Notes: generated by a model from the sequence alone, not told the origin. Shown: positions 19,926 through 29,995, counted from the first letter of the stretch. The stretch is DNA of 64,000 bases from Thraustochytrium sp. TN22 (GCA_013306675.1 JABLUY010000166.1:23292-87291), one strand, 5' to 3'. Numbers and translations are program-made.

Positions 19926-22172
19926 ATGTCGGGCGGCAGCGAGGTCGTAGTGCTTGGCGTGATCGGCGGGTCCGGCCTGCTCAAGAGCGACATCTTCTCG
20001 CGCGACGTGCGCGAGGAGGTGGTGTCCACGGCGTTTGGCGAGGTGAAGTTGGCGCGCAAGGAGCTGAGCCCGCAGCTGCACATGGTGTTTGCGCAGCGCC
20101 ACGCGAGCGACCCCGAGGTGGCGTACAGCCCGCCGCACCTGGTGAACTACCGCGCGGTGCTGGCGGCGCTCAAGGAGACGGCGCACGCCGTGGTGGCCAT
20201 CTGCTCGGTGGGCTCGCTGCGGCCCAACGTGCAGCCCGGCACGCTGGTTGTTCCTGACGACTTCTTTTGCCCGTGGCGGCTCATGACGTCCTTCGACGAC
20301 GCGCGCGGGCACTGCATCCCGGGTTTCAACGAGGCGCTGCGGCAGGAGATTCTCGCCGCGCTCACGCAGGACGGCGCGCCGGAGCACCGGATGCTGGACG
20401 GCGGCGTGTACGTAAACAGCCTGGGCCCGCGCTTCGAGACCAAGGCGGAGATCAAGTGGATGAGTCAATGCGGCGATCTCATCGGCATGACGCTGGCCAA
20501 CGAGGCTGGCCTGGCCATGGAGCTCGGCTTGCCGCTGGCCAGCCTGTGCATGATCGACAACATGGCCAACGGGCTTGGCCCGCGGCTCTCGCTGGAGGCC
20601 TTTCACGAGCTGCAGCGCCAGAATCAGGCGCACGTGGAGCAGGCCGTGCACCTCATCCTGAGTCACTTCGAGGGCAACCCGGACGTGCTGCGGCGCATCG
20701 CTGGCGGCGAGGGTGATGGCGCTGCCAAGGGCGAGGCCAAGGGCGAGGATGGCGTCAAGAACGGGGCTTCGGAGGCCCAGGCCGAGGCGGATGAGGTCAT
20801 CCACGCCATGAGCGTCGTGACCGTGGACGCGGAGAACCGCGTGCTGCCGGGCCACGCCGTGGCGCTGCGCGACGGCCGCATCGTGGACATTTTGCCGTCC
20901 GAGGAGGCGGACGCCAAGTACGGCGCGGTGTCCAGCAAGGCCACCAAGATCGTGCGGCGCCCCGAGTGCGTTCTCATGCCGGGCCTCATCAACGCGCACA
21001 CGCACTCGCCCATGAACCTGCTCAAGGGCTTCAGCGACGATCTGCCGCTCTCCACGTGGCTGCAGGAGAAGATCTGGCCCGTCGAGGTGCGTTGCGTGTG
21101 CGGCAACTTCTCGCGCGAGGGCTCGCGCCTGGCCATCGCCGAGATGCTGCGCGGCGGCACCACCTGCTTCTCCGACATGTACTTCTTCCCGGAGTCCACG
21201 GCCGAGGCCGTCGAGGAGACCGGCATTCGCGCCTGCATTGGCTGCATCATCATCGAATTCCCGTCCAACTATGCCGGCGGCGCCGACGACTACTTGGCCA
21301 AGGGCCGCAAGATGCTCGCCGACTTTGCCGGTCGCACCGACCGCCTCACCTTTAGCGTCGCGCCGCACAGCGTCTATGCGGTCTCCGAGGAGCACATTCT
21401 CGAGGCCCGCAAGCTGGCGCGTGACAACAAGATTCCCTTCCACATCCACCTCTGCGAGACCACGGGCGAGGTCGAGGACTCGGAGCGCGGTGACCGGACT
21501 TCACAGTTCTGTCACCAGACCGACAAGAAGGTGCGCCCGCTGCGCAACCTCTTTGACATTGGCGTCGTCGACGACCGCTTTGTTGCCGCGCACATGGTGC
21601 ACCTCACCGACGATGAGATCGCCGAGTATGCCAAGTGCGGCGCGCACGTCGTGCACTGCCCCACGTCCAACCTCAAGCTCGCCAGCGGCTTTTGCCCCGT
21701 GCAGAAGCTCCTCGACGCCGGTGTCAACGTCGCGCTCGGTACCGACGGCGCCTCCTCCAACAACTCGCTCGACATGTTCCAGGAGATGAAGCTCGCCGCC
21801 ATCCTCGCCAAGGGCGTCGCCAAGGAGCCCTGCGCCGTGCCCGCGCCGCAGGCGCTGCGCATGGCCACCATCAACGGCGCCAAGGCGCTCGGCATCGACG
21901 ACAAGGTCGGCTCCATCGAGGTCGGCAAGCAAGCTGATCTCGTCCTCATCAACTTCGCGGAGGTGTCCTGCCTCCCCGCCTTTGACGTAGTCAGCCACCT
22001 CGTCTACTCTTGCAGCCGCCATCAGGTCTGCGACGTCTACGTTGCTGGCAAGTGCCTCGTTCGCGACCACGAGCTCCTCTCCATCGACGCCGCCCAGCTG
22101 CGCGCCGATGCCGAGAAGTGGCACGAGAAGGTTCTTGAGACCGACGCCAGCCACGATGGCAGCTACAAGTGA
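19926..22172 (+). CDS. Fused methylthioinosine (MTAP-type) phosphorylase / MTA-SAH deaminase
   Basis: 748 aa. Residues 1-255 are a purine nucleoside phosphorylase of the MTAP type: phosphate-site GVIGGSGL near 11-18, LGPRFETKAE, and a purine-site segment CMIDNMANG. The position equal to human MTAP Asp220 is Asn212, as in 6-oxopurine PNPs. After a charged linker (about 256-290), residues 290-748 match bacterial MtaD-type deaminases: NAHTHSPMNLL (metal ligands His358, His360), HIHLCET, AAHMVHL and GTDGASSNNSLDM (Asp607). MtaD deaminates methylthioadenosine, S-adenosylhomocysteine and related nucleosides. The deaminase would make methylthioinosine, which the other half would split to hypoxanthine and methylthioribose-1-phosphate. 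Catalytic residues look intact in both halves. The one-reading-frame fusion is seen directly; the order of reactions is inferred. Confidence 0.93.
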   Translation: MSGGSEVVVLGVIGGSGLLKSDIFSRDVREEVVSTAFGEVKLARKELSPQLHMVFAQRHASDPEVAYSPPHLVNYRAVLAALKETAHAVVAICSVGSLRPNVQPGTLVVPDDFFCPWRLMTSFDDARGHCIPGFNEALRQEILAALTQDGAPEHRMLDGGVYVNSLGPRFETKAEIKWMSQCGDLIGMTLANEAGLAMELGLPLASLCMIDNMANGLGPRLSLEAFHELQRQNQAHVEQAVHLILSHFEGNPDVLRRIAGGEGDGAAKGEAKGEDGVKNGASEAQAEADEVIHAMSVVTVDAENRVLPGHAVALRDGRIVDILPSEEADAKYGAVSSKATKIVRRPECVLMPGLINAHTHSPMNLLKGFSDDLPLSTWLQEKIWPVEVRCVCGNFSREGSRLAIAEMLRGGTTCFSDMYFFPESTAEAVEETGIRACIGCIIIEFPSNYAGGADDYLAKGRKMLADFAGRTDRLTFSVAPHSVYAVSEEHILEARKLARDNKIPFHIHLCETTGEVEDSERGDRTSQFCHQTDKKVRPLRNLFDIGVVDDRFVAAHMVHLTDDEIAEYAKCGAHVVHCPTSNLKLASGFCPVQKLLDAGVNVALGTDGASSNNSLDMFQEMKLAAILAKGVAKEPCAVPAPQALRMATINGAKALGIDDKVGSIEVGKQADLVLINFAEVSCLPAFDVVSHLVYSCSRHQVCDVYVAGKCLVRDHELLSIDAAQLRADAEKWHEKVLETDASHDGSYK

Positions 22173-22793
22173 GTCAGTCGGCGTGAGTCCGAGCCAGCCC
22201 TTTTTTTGCATTTGCGCTTCTGAGCTCCTGTGCTGCGTCGGCGTGGGTCCGAGCCAGTCTTCCTGCGTCGTCGAGCTGCACCGGTGTGAGTCCAAGCCAG
22301 GTTCCCGGGGGGGGGGGGCATTTCAGAGCGTTCTTGAGCTGCCGCGGCGTGAGCAGTCTGTCTTTGCGTTCTCTTCGAGCTCCTATTCTAAGTTACGTCG
22401 GCGTAGCTCCGGACCAATCTTTCGCGTGTTTCGCGCGCCTCTCGGCTGCCCCAGCAAGCACACCAATCTTGTCTTGTCCACAACAAGGGTGGGTGGTACC
22501 TGGGCACCCGGGTGCAAGCGCTGCGTAGACAACATCAATAGACGCACGCCAGTGGCGATGTATTTCTTGCCCTGCGACCCCTGGCGATCATCATTCGTCT
22601 CACGTGCCAGCCGGGACACTTGCTGACGGTCGCGCGTCGAACGAAGGTGGCCTTGTCGTCGCAGACCTCCAATCTGCACGAGCTGCACGAATCGACTTTG
22701 TCGCGGGTCGGGACGCTGGCCCGCGCCGGGCGGCGGGGCGCGAGGCGCGCGCGTGCGCCCCTGCGTCCTCGACGCGAGCTGGCCAGGCCAGCT
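22173..22793. other. Intergenic region with degenerate minisatellite
   Basis: 621 bases between the fusion gene and USB1. The first half is a decayed repeat; the second half is ordinary GC-rich leader. The USB1 frame is open back to 22620 but without supporting homology. Confidence 0.6.
22179..22400 (+). repeat. Degenerate minisatellite, unit about 40-60 bases
   Basis: The core CGGCGTGAGTCCGAGCCAG (22179-22197) recurs with changes at 22239-22257 and 22281-22300, and weakly near 22343 and 22397. Flanks such as GAGCTCCTGT/GAGCTCCTAT also recur. It begins right after the stop codon of the fusion gene. Confidence 0.7.
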
Positions 22794-23555
22794 ATGAAGC
22801 GACCGCAGGCGGAAGGTGTCGAGCCGGGGCATGAGCTGGAGCAGGGCAACGAGCGCCAGCGCCGACGCCGACGCAGCGAAAGCCAGGGCGAAGGCGTGGG
22901 CGGGCTGGACGCCGGCAGCTCGAAGGCCGAAGGGGCTGCAGCCGAAGTGAGCCTGCAAGCTGCGCGCGGCGAGCGACTCTTTCCACACGTGGACGGTCAA
23001 TGGGCCACCTCTGTTGCACTGCCCGTGCAGGTGCCAGAGAGCGCAGTCGAGGACGCCGTCGACTTTCTCGAGGACGCGCGACCGGAGGCTGAGGTTGCTG
23101 CAATACTTCAGCCGCATGTGAGCCTGTCGCGAACCTTCCCGCTGCGCGAGCACCAGATCGAGCCCTTTGTCGCCGCCGTGCGCGCTGCTGTCGCACCCTT
23201 CGCCGCCTTCACGGCCAGCGCACGCAGATTACGTCTCTTCGCGAGCGAAAACCTCACGCGCGTTTTCGCCGTCCTGCTCACGGACCGCGGCTCGGATCGT
23301 GTGCTGGCGCTCATCAAGGCCATGGACGCGGTCGCCGCGGCCTTTCAGGCTCCTGCGTACTACGAGGACCCGGTGCCCCACGTCTCGCTAGCATCTGCAG
23401 CACAGGACGTCTCTGCTGCGCTTGCTGACGAGGGACTTTTGGCCGGTCCGCCGGCCTCAATCTCCATGTATGAGGTCGTGGTGACGTGTGGCGACCGACG
23501 CTTCGTTCTTCCACTCGCAACAAAAGGCAGCAGTGGGAGCACACCTCACGTGTAG
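22794..23555 (+). CDS. USB1: U6 snRNA phosphodiesterase USB1 (2H family)
   Basis: 253 aa from the ATG at 22794. USB1/Mpn1 is a nuclear 3'-exonuclease that trims the oligo-U tail of U6 snRNA and leaves a protective cyclic phosphate. Both HxS catalytic motifs of the 2H phosphoesterase fold are present: HVS at 108-110, within QPHVSLSRTFPLREHQIEPF, and HVS at 196-198, within YYEDPVPHVSLA. FPHVDGQWATSVALPV also matches the family. Residues 1-60 are a disordered Gln/Glu/Arg-rich tail with a basic cluster (RQRRRRRSES), a possible nuclear signal. An open extension back to 22620 looks non-coding. Presence of USB1 fits a spliceosome-bearing genome. Confidence 0.92.
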   Translation: MKRPQAEGVEPGHELEQGNERQRRRRRSESQGEGVGGLDAGSSKAEGAAAEVSLQAARGERLFPHVDGQWATSVALPVQVPESAVEDAVDFLEDARPEAEVAAILQPHVSLSRTFPLREHQIEPFVAAVRAAVAPFAAFTASARRLRLFASENLTRVFAVLLTDRGSDRVLALIKAMDAVAAAFQAPAYYEDPVPHVSLASAAQDVSAALADEGLLAGPPASISMYEVVVTCGDRRFVLPLATKGSSGSTPHV

Positions 23556-23997
23556 CCTGTGAGGCGTGCGCTGTTTCGATGTGCGGCAGAGCGCGTCGCT
23601 GCAGCTTGCGGCTGTCGGGCTCGACAATCTCGTGGACACATCTGTGTTGTTCGACCTTCCTTCCTCGTCCTGGGGTCTCCTCAGTTCGTCTCTCTCTCTC
23701 TCTCTCCCTCTCTCTCTCTCGTGTCACAGAGGCTGGCTGTCACATGCTTTCAGTGCTCTAGCTAGCTAGCAATCTAGTCACGTGGCATGGTGGTTGGTAC
23801 CCCAGCCTGATGATGTCAAAGATCCGGTCATCGCGCACACCATCGCGAGAGCCAAGCGGAATTGCACAGAATTGCGCGGAATCGGCAATCATTGCACCAG
23901 AGGCGCACGCGCGGGCGGCCGGCGGGCGGGCGGGCGGGCGGCGGCGGCGGCGGCTGCAGCGGAGCAGGGGTGGCCGCGCGCGCCGGGCGTAAGCGCG
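23556..23997. other. Intergenic region with CT-dinucleotide repeat and CTAG cluster
   Basis: 442 bases. It contains a CT run (23689-23720), a GCTAGCTAGC cluster (about 23759-23769), and an Ala/Gly-rich GC stretch (23910-23960) just before the next start. Confidence 0.6.
23689..23720 (+). repeat. CT dinucleotide repeat
   Basis: About 15 CT units with a single interruption, between USB1 and the next plus-strand gene. Confidence 0.85.
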
Positions 23998-24960
23998 ATG
24001 TCGGCCTCGGCGACGCGACCGCCAATGCTGCGGGCCAAGTCGCAGATCGGGTCGCGGTCCGGGCGCACGAACTTCACGGCGAGCGAGACGGCGCTGCCGG
24101 ACACGCCGGCGTACGCGGAGAAGCGGGCGGTGAAGCGGGCGGTGAAGCGTGCGTCGAGGCCGGACATTCTTGGTCTGCAGCAGACGAAGTGGAACACGAG
24201 CGTGCATGTGGCAGATGACTTTGCGCAGCGGCGGTCGTGCCAGGTATCCAAGCACGACCCTACGCTCTTCCAATACAACTACCGCGCCGAGGAGCTGCCG
24301 CGGCCGAACATGGACTTCGTGCCCAAGCCGGATCGCCACGCGTTCGACCACACCAAGCTGCACCGGGGATACCGCGCGGAGCACTCGGTCATCCCGCCGG
24401 CCTCGCGTGCCGGTGAGCTGCCTGTGAGCGCCACATTGGTGGACAAGCCGGCGTGGCGTGGGTCTACGGAGCTGGACCGCAGGGCGCTCGAGGAGACCTC
24501 GCGCGCTGCCGTCCAGCGCTGCGTGCGCAACAGCCGGCGCAAGAACGCCGTCATCGTGCGCGAGGGATACGTCGGACCTGTGGAACGCGAGACACTGCGC
24601 ATGGAGCGCCTGCGCAAGGAGCGCGAGGCGAAGCGAAATGGGACGTGGCAGGAGCCGTCGGCGCCCTCGCCGACGCCGTCTCGGGGCGGCGACGACCTGG
24701 TGGACCCAGCCCCGCGGCTGACCAAGTCGCGCAAGTACAAGGAGTATTTCAACGACGGCGTGTACATGGAAAATCCGCTTGCACTTTACCCAGAGGATCG
24801 CGAGGAGAACGATGATGACGACGACGACGCGGACAGCGAGTTTGCCGCGCCCAGGGCAACGGAGAAGTATTGGTCGTGCTCCATGAATCCGAACCCAGAC
24901 TTTCGCGGTTCCTGCTACCGCATTCGTAACCCGGACGCGTGGAACTTTGCCAGTCCTTGA
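23998..24960 (+). CDS. Hypothetical protein, 320 aa
   Basis: Not recognised. The ATG at 23998 is favoured because the sequence before it is Ala/Gly repeat. The protein is basic in its first half, with a short internal repeat (KRAVKRAVKRA) and many Tyr/Phe/His/Pro residues that suggest extended structure. It has an acidic patch of Asp residues near 275-282 and an aromatic C-terminus with two cysteines (YWSCSMNPN, then GSCYRIRNPD). There is no signal peptide or membrane segment. Such compact, Pro/Tyr-rich proteins occur among axonemal microtubule-associated proteins, and DRC1 and a kinesin lie nearby, but that link is only a suggestion. Convergent with the RING gene, 193 bases between stops. 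Confidence 0.75.
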   Translation: MSASATRPPMLRAKSQIGSRSGRTNFTASETALPDTPAYAEKRAVKRAVKRASRPDILGLQQTKWNTSVHVADDFAQRRSCQVSKHDPTLFQYNYRAEELPRPNMDFVPKPDRHAFDHTKLHRGYRAEHSVIPPASRAGELPVSATLVDKPAWRGSTELDRRALEETSRAAVQRCVRNSRRKNAVIVREGYVGPVERETLRMERLRKEREAKRNGTWQEPSAPSPTPSRGGDDLVDPAPRLTKSRKYKEYFNDGVYMENPLALYPEDREENDDDDDDADSEFAAPRATEKYWSCSMNPNPDFRGSCYRIRNPDAWNFASP

Positions 24961-24967
24961 CCATGAG

Positions 24968-24969
<2 letters not shown>

Positions 24970-25002
<33 letters not shown>
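24970..25002 (+). repeat. GA dinucleotide repeat after a stop codon
   Basis: About 16 GA units starting nine bases after the stop at 24960, in the short gap between two convergent genes. Confidence 0.9.
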
Positions 25003-25005
<3 letters not shown>

Positions 25006-25153
25006 GGGAGTTTTTAAAAACAAAGAACGTGCGTTTGCGAGACGTATTTGTTTCCTTGCCCTTGAAACACACATGGATAGAACATCATCACGTTTCAGAA
25101 AAACAACATCATCGTCATCATCATCACCACCACCACCAGTACCCGCGCGCCGC

Positions 25154-27430
25154 TTAGGGCGGCAAAATCGGCTGCGTCGGCTGTGTGGTGGCCAGGCGGC
25201 GGCGCTCGCGGCGACGCCGCATCCAGTCAAGCGCGTTGAGGGCCGGGCCGCCGAGGAAGATACGCTGCGCGCTGCGCTCACGCGCAGCGGCCTCGTCCAC
25301 GTGCTCGGGGCCCGCCTCGATGCGCTGTCGATTCAAGTTGTCCATGGCGCCCTCCGTCGTGTTGTCGCTGCTGAATTCCCTCGAGCCGGCGCCGGACTCG
25401 GGGTCGCCGGTCTCGGCCGAGTCGCCCTCGCGCTCCTCGTCGTTGGCCTCGACGTGCTCATCGTGCTCATCGTGCTCGACCGGGCGGCCCGTGACAACGT
25501 GGCACTTGCACAGCGGGCAGTTGCCGCGGCGCAGGAGCCAAGGGTCAACGCAGTCGTCGTGGTAGAGATGCATGCACGGGAGCTCGCGGAGCACCTCGCC
25601 CTTTTCAAAGGGCAGGAGGCAGATTGCGCACGGGTCCTCGTCGTCGTTCATGTAGAAGCTGGCCGGGTCAAAGGTAGGTGTGGTCGCGGCGGGCTCGGCG
25701 CCCGCGGAACCCGCCGCCGAGGCCGCGGAAGGATCGGCAACTTCCGGCTGCGCAGCCTCAAGGTCCGTGGTCGTGGAGGCGGCAGCGCTGCTGCGGCCGT
25801 CCTGGCTCTCGGCCGCCAAGGAGGCGTCCATGAGAGCCTCCTTGTCGGAGCTGGCGGCGACGCGGCGCGGGCCGAGGTGCGCCTGCTGGTCGTCGGGCAG
25901 GTCCTCGTAGGTGTCCTCGCCGTCATCCTTGTGGATGCGCTTGACGTAGACGTGCCGGCCGTCCGGATCGTAGCGCACGAGCGGGAGAGCGTCCACGACC
26001 TCCTGGGAGACGCCCGTGCCCCGGGGGCGACCGTCTTCGGGCAATTGGAACTCCGGCTGGCGCGTGCGAAATAGGCAAAAGAGGGAGACGAGCAGGAATC
26101 CGCAGGCCGCGATGAGGGCGTACTGCAGCGTGACGAGGTTGGCGAGAAAGAAGCTGGAGCTCTCGTAGTCGATCGCGTTCACGAAGCCGCCGCGGGCCAC
26201 GACCGTGGCGCTGTCCATGCGCCAAATGGACATGCGCGTGGTGCCCGGCATGAGCACGACGAGCTGGCCGCCGCGCTGCACGCCGACGGCGTCGGTGGTG
26301 CTGCCGGGGAACTGCGCAATGAAGCCGCACCACACGTACGAGTAAGGTCCGCTGGAGCACTGCACGCTGAGACCGTTCTCAGTGTCGCCCGTGATGCTCG
26401 TGACCGCCACGTAGTCGACGGGAGTCTCCGTCGTAGCGCCGGAGTTGTCCGTGTCGGCGCGCACGCCGCCGTGCAGGAGGACCTTGTTGCCGCCCGTGGT
26501 ACTGAGCAGGTGGCCCGCGCGCGAGACCCACTGGGACTGCGTAACCTCGATAACGCGCGTCGGGAGCTCGCTGGCGTCCATGGTGCCGTCGGCCTCAAGC
26601 ACCAGGGCCGTGAGGTTGAGGACAAGGAGGTCGGAGAGGATGTGCTCCTCGCGCAAGGGGCGCTCGTAGCCGCCGTGAATGGCCCAGGTGGAGTCGGTCA
26701 GCTTGGCGCTGGCTGCGTTGGAGCGGGTCTTGAGCCCCGAGGAGCTTAGTGTCACCCAGCTGCCGCGCGGCACATCGTCCGCCGTCGTGTTGAATTCGTC
26801 GAGGGAGAAGCAGTAGAGCCCGTTGAACATGACCGGGCCCGTCGGCCCGGTGGACCCGCCGTAGATGACCATGCGGCTGCCCAGGCCGACGGCCGCCGGC
26901 TGGTAGCGGCCCAGCACTTCGGTGGACTCGACATTCACCTCGGCCGCGTGCACCAGGCCGTTCGCCTCGAGCTCGATCATCCACACGCGGCCGTCGCTGG
27001 ACCGGTCGTAGCGCAGGGCGCGGTCCGCCACGCCGCCGTGCGCCAAGAACCGGCACGAGGTGGGCCGCTCCTCGTGCGGGTCGATCTCCACCAGCACGCC
27101 GCCCCAGCGCGGCTGCACCAGGTCCTCCGTGACGTCCGAGAGGTCCGTGTACATGCCCGTCTGGAACGAGTATGCGTACAGCCCGCTCGTGGCCAGGCCG
27201 CTCGCTAGCTGGCCGCCCAGCAGCAGCATCACATCCATCCGGCTGCAGTACGCCGCCGCCGGCTGCAGCAGCACGGGCGGCACGTCGCCGCTGTCCGACA
27301 CCAGCTGCGCCCAGAACTCCACGCCCAGCAGCGAGAACTGCGAGTACAGCAGCACGATCGCCGTCACCGTGATGAGCAGCAGCAGCAGCCACAGGCACCG
27401 CCCGGCCCTCTCATTGCACCTCAGCACCAT
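25154..27430 (-). CDS. Membrane RING-H2 protein with kelch-like extracytoplasmic domain
   Basis: 758 aa from the ATG at 27430, chosen because a signal anchor follows at once (residues about 13-29, CLWLLLLLITVTAIVLLY). Residues about 45-425 contain repeated beta-propeller-like blades (LLLGGQLASG, MVIYGGSTGPTG, WAIHGGYERP, VLLHGGVRAD), which resemble kelch repeats and would face the lumen or outside. A second membrane helix lies at about 432-455 (YALIAACGFLLVSLFCLF). The cytosolic part carries a RING-H2 finger at about 602-643 (CAICLLPFEKGEVL ... CMHLYHDDCVDPW ... CPLCK), expected to bind zinc and an E2 enzyme. The architecture predicts a transmembrane ubiquitin ligase. Frame upstream to 27640 is GC-repeat noise. 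Confidence 0.88.
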   Translation of the reverse strand: MVLRCNERAGRCLWLLLLLITVTAIVLLYSQFSLLGVEFWAQLVSDSGDVPPVLLQPAAAYCSRMDVMLLLGGQLASGLATSGLYAYSFQTGMYTDLSDVTEDLVQPRWGGVLVEIDPHEERPTSCRFLAHGGVADRALRYDRSSDGRVWMIELEANGLVHAAEVNVESTEVLGRYQPAAVGLGSRMVIYGGSTGPTGPVMFNGLYCFSLDEFNTTADDVPRGSWVTLSSSGLKTRSNAASAKLTDSTWAIHGGYERPLREEHILSDLLVLNLTALVLEADGTMDASELPTRVIEVTQSQWVSRAGHLLSTTGGNKVLLHGGVRADTDNSGATTETPVDYVAVTSITGDTENGLSVQCSSGPYSYVWCGFIAQFPGSTTDAVGVQRGGQLVVLMPGTTRMSIWRMDSATVVARGGFVNAIDYESSSFFLANLVTLQYALIAACGFLLVSLFCLFRTRQPEFQLPEDGRPRGTGVSQEVVDALPLVRYDPDGRHVYVKRIHKDDGEDTYEDLPDDQQAHLGPRRVAASSDKEALMDASLAAESQDGRSSAAASTTTDLEAAQPEVADPSAASAAGSAGAEPAATTPTFDPASFYMNDDEDPCAICLLPFEKGEVLRELPCMHLYHDDCVDPWLLRRGNCPLCKCHVVTGRPVEHDEHDEHVEANDEEREGDSAETGDPESGAGSREFSSDNTTEGAMDNLNRQRIEAGPEHVDEAAARERSAQRIFLGGPALNALDWMRRRRERRRLATTQPTQPILPP

Positions 27431-28861
27431 CTCCCTCCCTCCCTCCCTCCGGCCCGTCCGCAGCGCCGCCTGCGCGTCCTTCCCGCCGCTCGCCGTGCGT
27501 CGCGTCGCCGCCGCGGGCCCCGCCTCCGCCTCCGCCTCCGCCTCCGCCTCCGCCTCCTCCGCCTCCTCCGCCGCGCCGGCCGCGCCGGCCGCGCCGCGCC
27601 GCGCCGCGCCGCGCGCGCGCCGCGCCGCGCGCCGCGCCACGCGCCGGGGCGATCGCGGTCTGCCGCGCGCGTGCGCCGCCCGCGCCAGCCGCGCCGCGGC
27701 TCAGGCAGCGCGGCCAGCCCGCTCCCAGTCTGTCACAGTCGGAGCTGCCCGTAGGCCTAGTGCTCCACTCTTGCGCACGCTACTACTCTCCACGAGAGCT
27801 ACTTCCTCAACAGTGCCAGCTCGAGGCGCAAAGTAGAGCTGAGGCCAGCTGAGCTCGACTTCCCGCGACTTCCCCCTCCCGCGCAGCTGGCTACTAAGAG
27901 CTAAGCTTAGCTAGCAGCTACCCCGTCGAAGAAGTGGCAGGCGGCGCGGCGCCTGCACGCGCGCCCCGTGCACGGGGCGGGCGCCTGCACGGGCGGCGGC
28001 GTCGGCAGGGCAGGGCGGCCGCCGCGGCGCGCGCGCGGCGGCGGGCGGGCGCCGCGCGGCGGCCGGCAGCAGGAAGGCAGGCAGGCAGGCAGGGCCGGCG
28101 CGAGCGGAGGCGGTGGCCGCGGCGGCCAACGCCGGCGGGAGGACGCGCGGCGACGCGCGAGCGGGCGGTCGTCAATGACTGGCGGGACGCCGGGGACTCG
28201 GACGACTCCGACTCGGACTTGGAGGGCGCGGCCGCCGCGCTGGACGTGCAGCGGAGCAGACCGACCGGACCGTGTCCGTCTCGAGCGCGGCGGCGAGCCG
28301 CGCGGAGGGCTGAGGCGCCGCGCGGCAGGAGGGCTCTCGCGGGCGACGAAGGGCTGCGCTGCCAGGCCTGCTGGACGCGGCGCTGCAGGTTCCAGGGCTC
28401 GCTCGCGCGAGGCGTGTCCGTCGCGGCGCTCGCTACGCTTGCCGCCGTCCGTGACCGCTCCCGGCCGGGGCTCGGCTCGCTGCTCTCAGGCTCTCCCACG
28501 CTCGGCCGATGTCGATCTGCGCGTCGCGCTCGCCCGGGCTCGCCGCGCGCGCGCGCTCGCTGGCTCGCTCGCTCCCTTCGCCGCTCGTCTCGTCTCGCCG
28601 CGCCATGCAGTGCAGACGGCCGCCGGCGGCGCGCCGACGGGGTTTCCGCGCAGCGGGCACGGCGCGCGGCCGGCCGGCCGGCCGGCGCGCTCCGAGCGGG
28701 CCCGCCGGCGCCGCGGCCCGCGCGCGCCGGCCAGCATGAGCCGCGCGGCGCCATCGTGAAGGCCTCATGGCGCGGCGGTGGCGGCGGTTGCCTGCCTGCC
28801 TGCCTGCCTGCCTGCCTGCCCGCCTGCCTGGCGCGGGCGGCGCGGCGCGCAGGCAGACCCC
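27431..28861. promoter_or_regulatory. GC-rich region between divergent RING and DOCK genes
   Basis: 1.43 kb. A GC-extreme core (27500-28200 and 28550-28800) contains CTCCG/GCCGCG repeats and a CCTG tetranucleotide run. A less biased patch at 27740-27910 contains TAGGCCTAG (27752-27760) and GCTTAGCTAGC. Long frames through it are compositional. It probably holds both promoters. Confidence 0.5.
28790..28830 (+). repeat. CCTG tetranucleotide repeat before the DOCK start
   Basis: About ten CCTG units ending roughly 30 bases upstream of the ATG at 28862. A similar CCTG/CTGC run lies at 4875-4907 in the ACADM-side GC island. Confidence 0.85.
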
Positions 28862-29937
28862 ATGGAGCCCCCGGCCGCGGGCGCGCGGTCGCCGGCGGCG
28901 GCGGCGGCGGCGCGGTCGCCCGCGTGGTCGCGGCGCGAGGGCACGGGCCGCGCGCGGTTCGCCTTCGAGGCGCGCGGCAAGCACCAGCTGTCGCTGGCGG
29001 CCGGCGACCTGGTGCACGTGCAGGGCTTCTCCAGCGGCTGGTTCAAGGGCGTGCAGGCGCGCACGGGCAAGCGCGGCATCTTCCCCGCCGCCTACGTGGA
29101 CCTGCTCGAGGCCGGGGACGCGGGCGGCGCCGAGGATGCGCGGCGCCAGGGAGGCGCCGGCGCCCTGGACGCGGAGGCCCTGCTCGCCGAGGTCGATGAG
29201 GTGCTGGGCGCGTGGCAGGCCGTGCTGGACCGCCAGGCCGCCACGCACGAGGTAGGCGACCTGCAGGCGCGCCTCGCGCTGCTCTCGGACTGGCGCCGCG
29301 CGCTCTGGGGCCAGCCCACGCCGCCACCCGAGCCGGAGGCGGCGCGCCTGCGCGGGGGCATCCTCAAGCTGCTCGAGCTGGACGTCCACAGCGAGGCGGG
29401 CGGCATGCTCACGCCGCGCAACGGCGCTGGTCGCCCTGTCTCGAGCGCGGACGCTTCGCTGGCCGAAATGGTCGCACGTCATGAGCGCTTGCAAGCCGAC
29501 CTTGAGACCGGCCTGCAGCGCGCCGACACGTTGTGGGCGCGCATAGGCTCCTGGCCCGTTCAAGGCGACAGCACCGAGGCTTGCGTTGCGCTCTCCGTGC
29601 GTGTAGCGCGCGCCGACCTGCGCTGCAGCGACCCGCTCTGGCTCTGCTTCGCACTTTACGATGCGCGCGCGCAGGTGCAACTCTCCGAGGACGCGATCAT
29701 TCGCGTGGACGGAAGCGCGGCAAGCAACGCAAGCGAGTTGGGCGCCGACGCGTCCTCTGCGCGCTTTGCTTGCGTCCCACGACACCTTGTGGACGAGCGA
29801 CTAGCGCTTGTCTGCAAGATCGTGCGCGAGGGCCCGCTACTGCCGCAGCCGGGCCAAGAGGTCTCCTCCGAGCCACGTGACGACACCTTTCGGCGGCCCT
29901 TTGGCATGGCTGTTTGGTTCTTGGCCGACGCTCTTGC

Positions 29938-29995
<58 letters not shown>

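Noticed and set aside
24970-25002. GA repeat and other microsatellites as a CRISPR array or transposon ends
   Set aside because: Simple-sequence repeats without spacers, target duplications or an associated reading frame.
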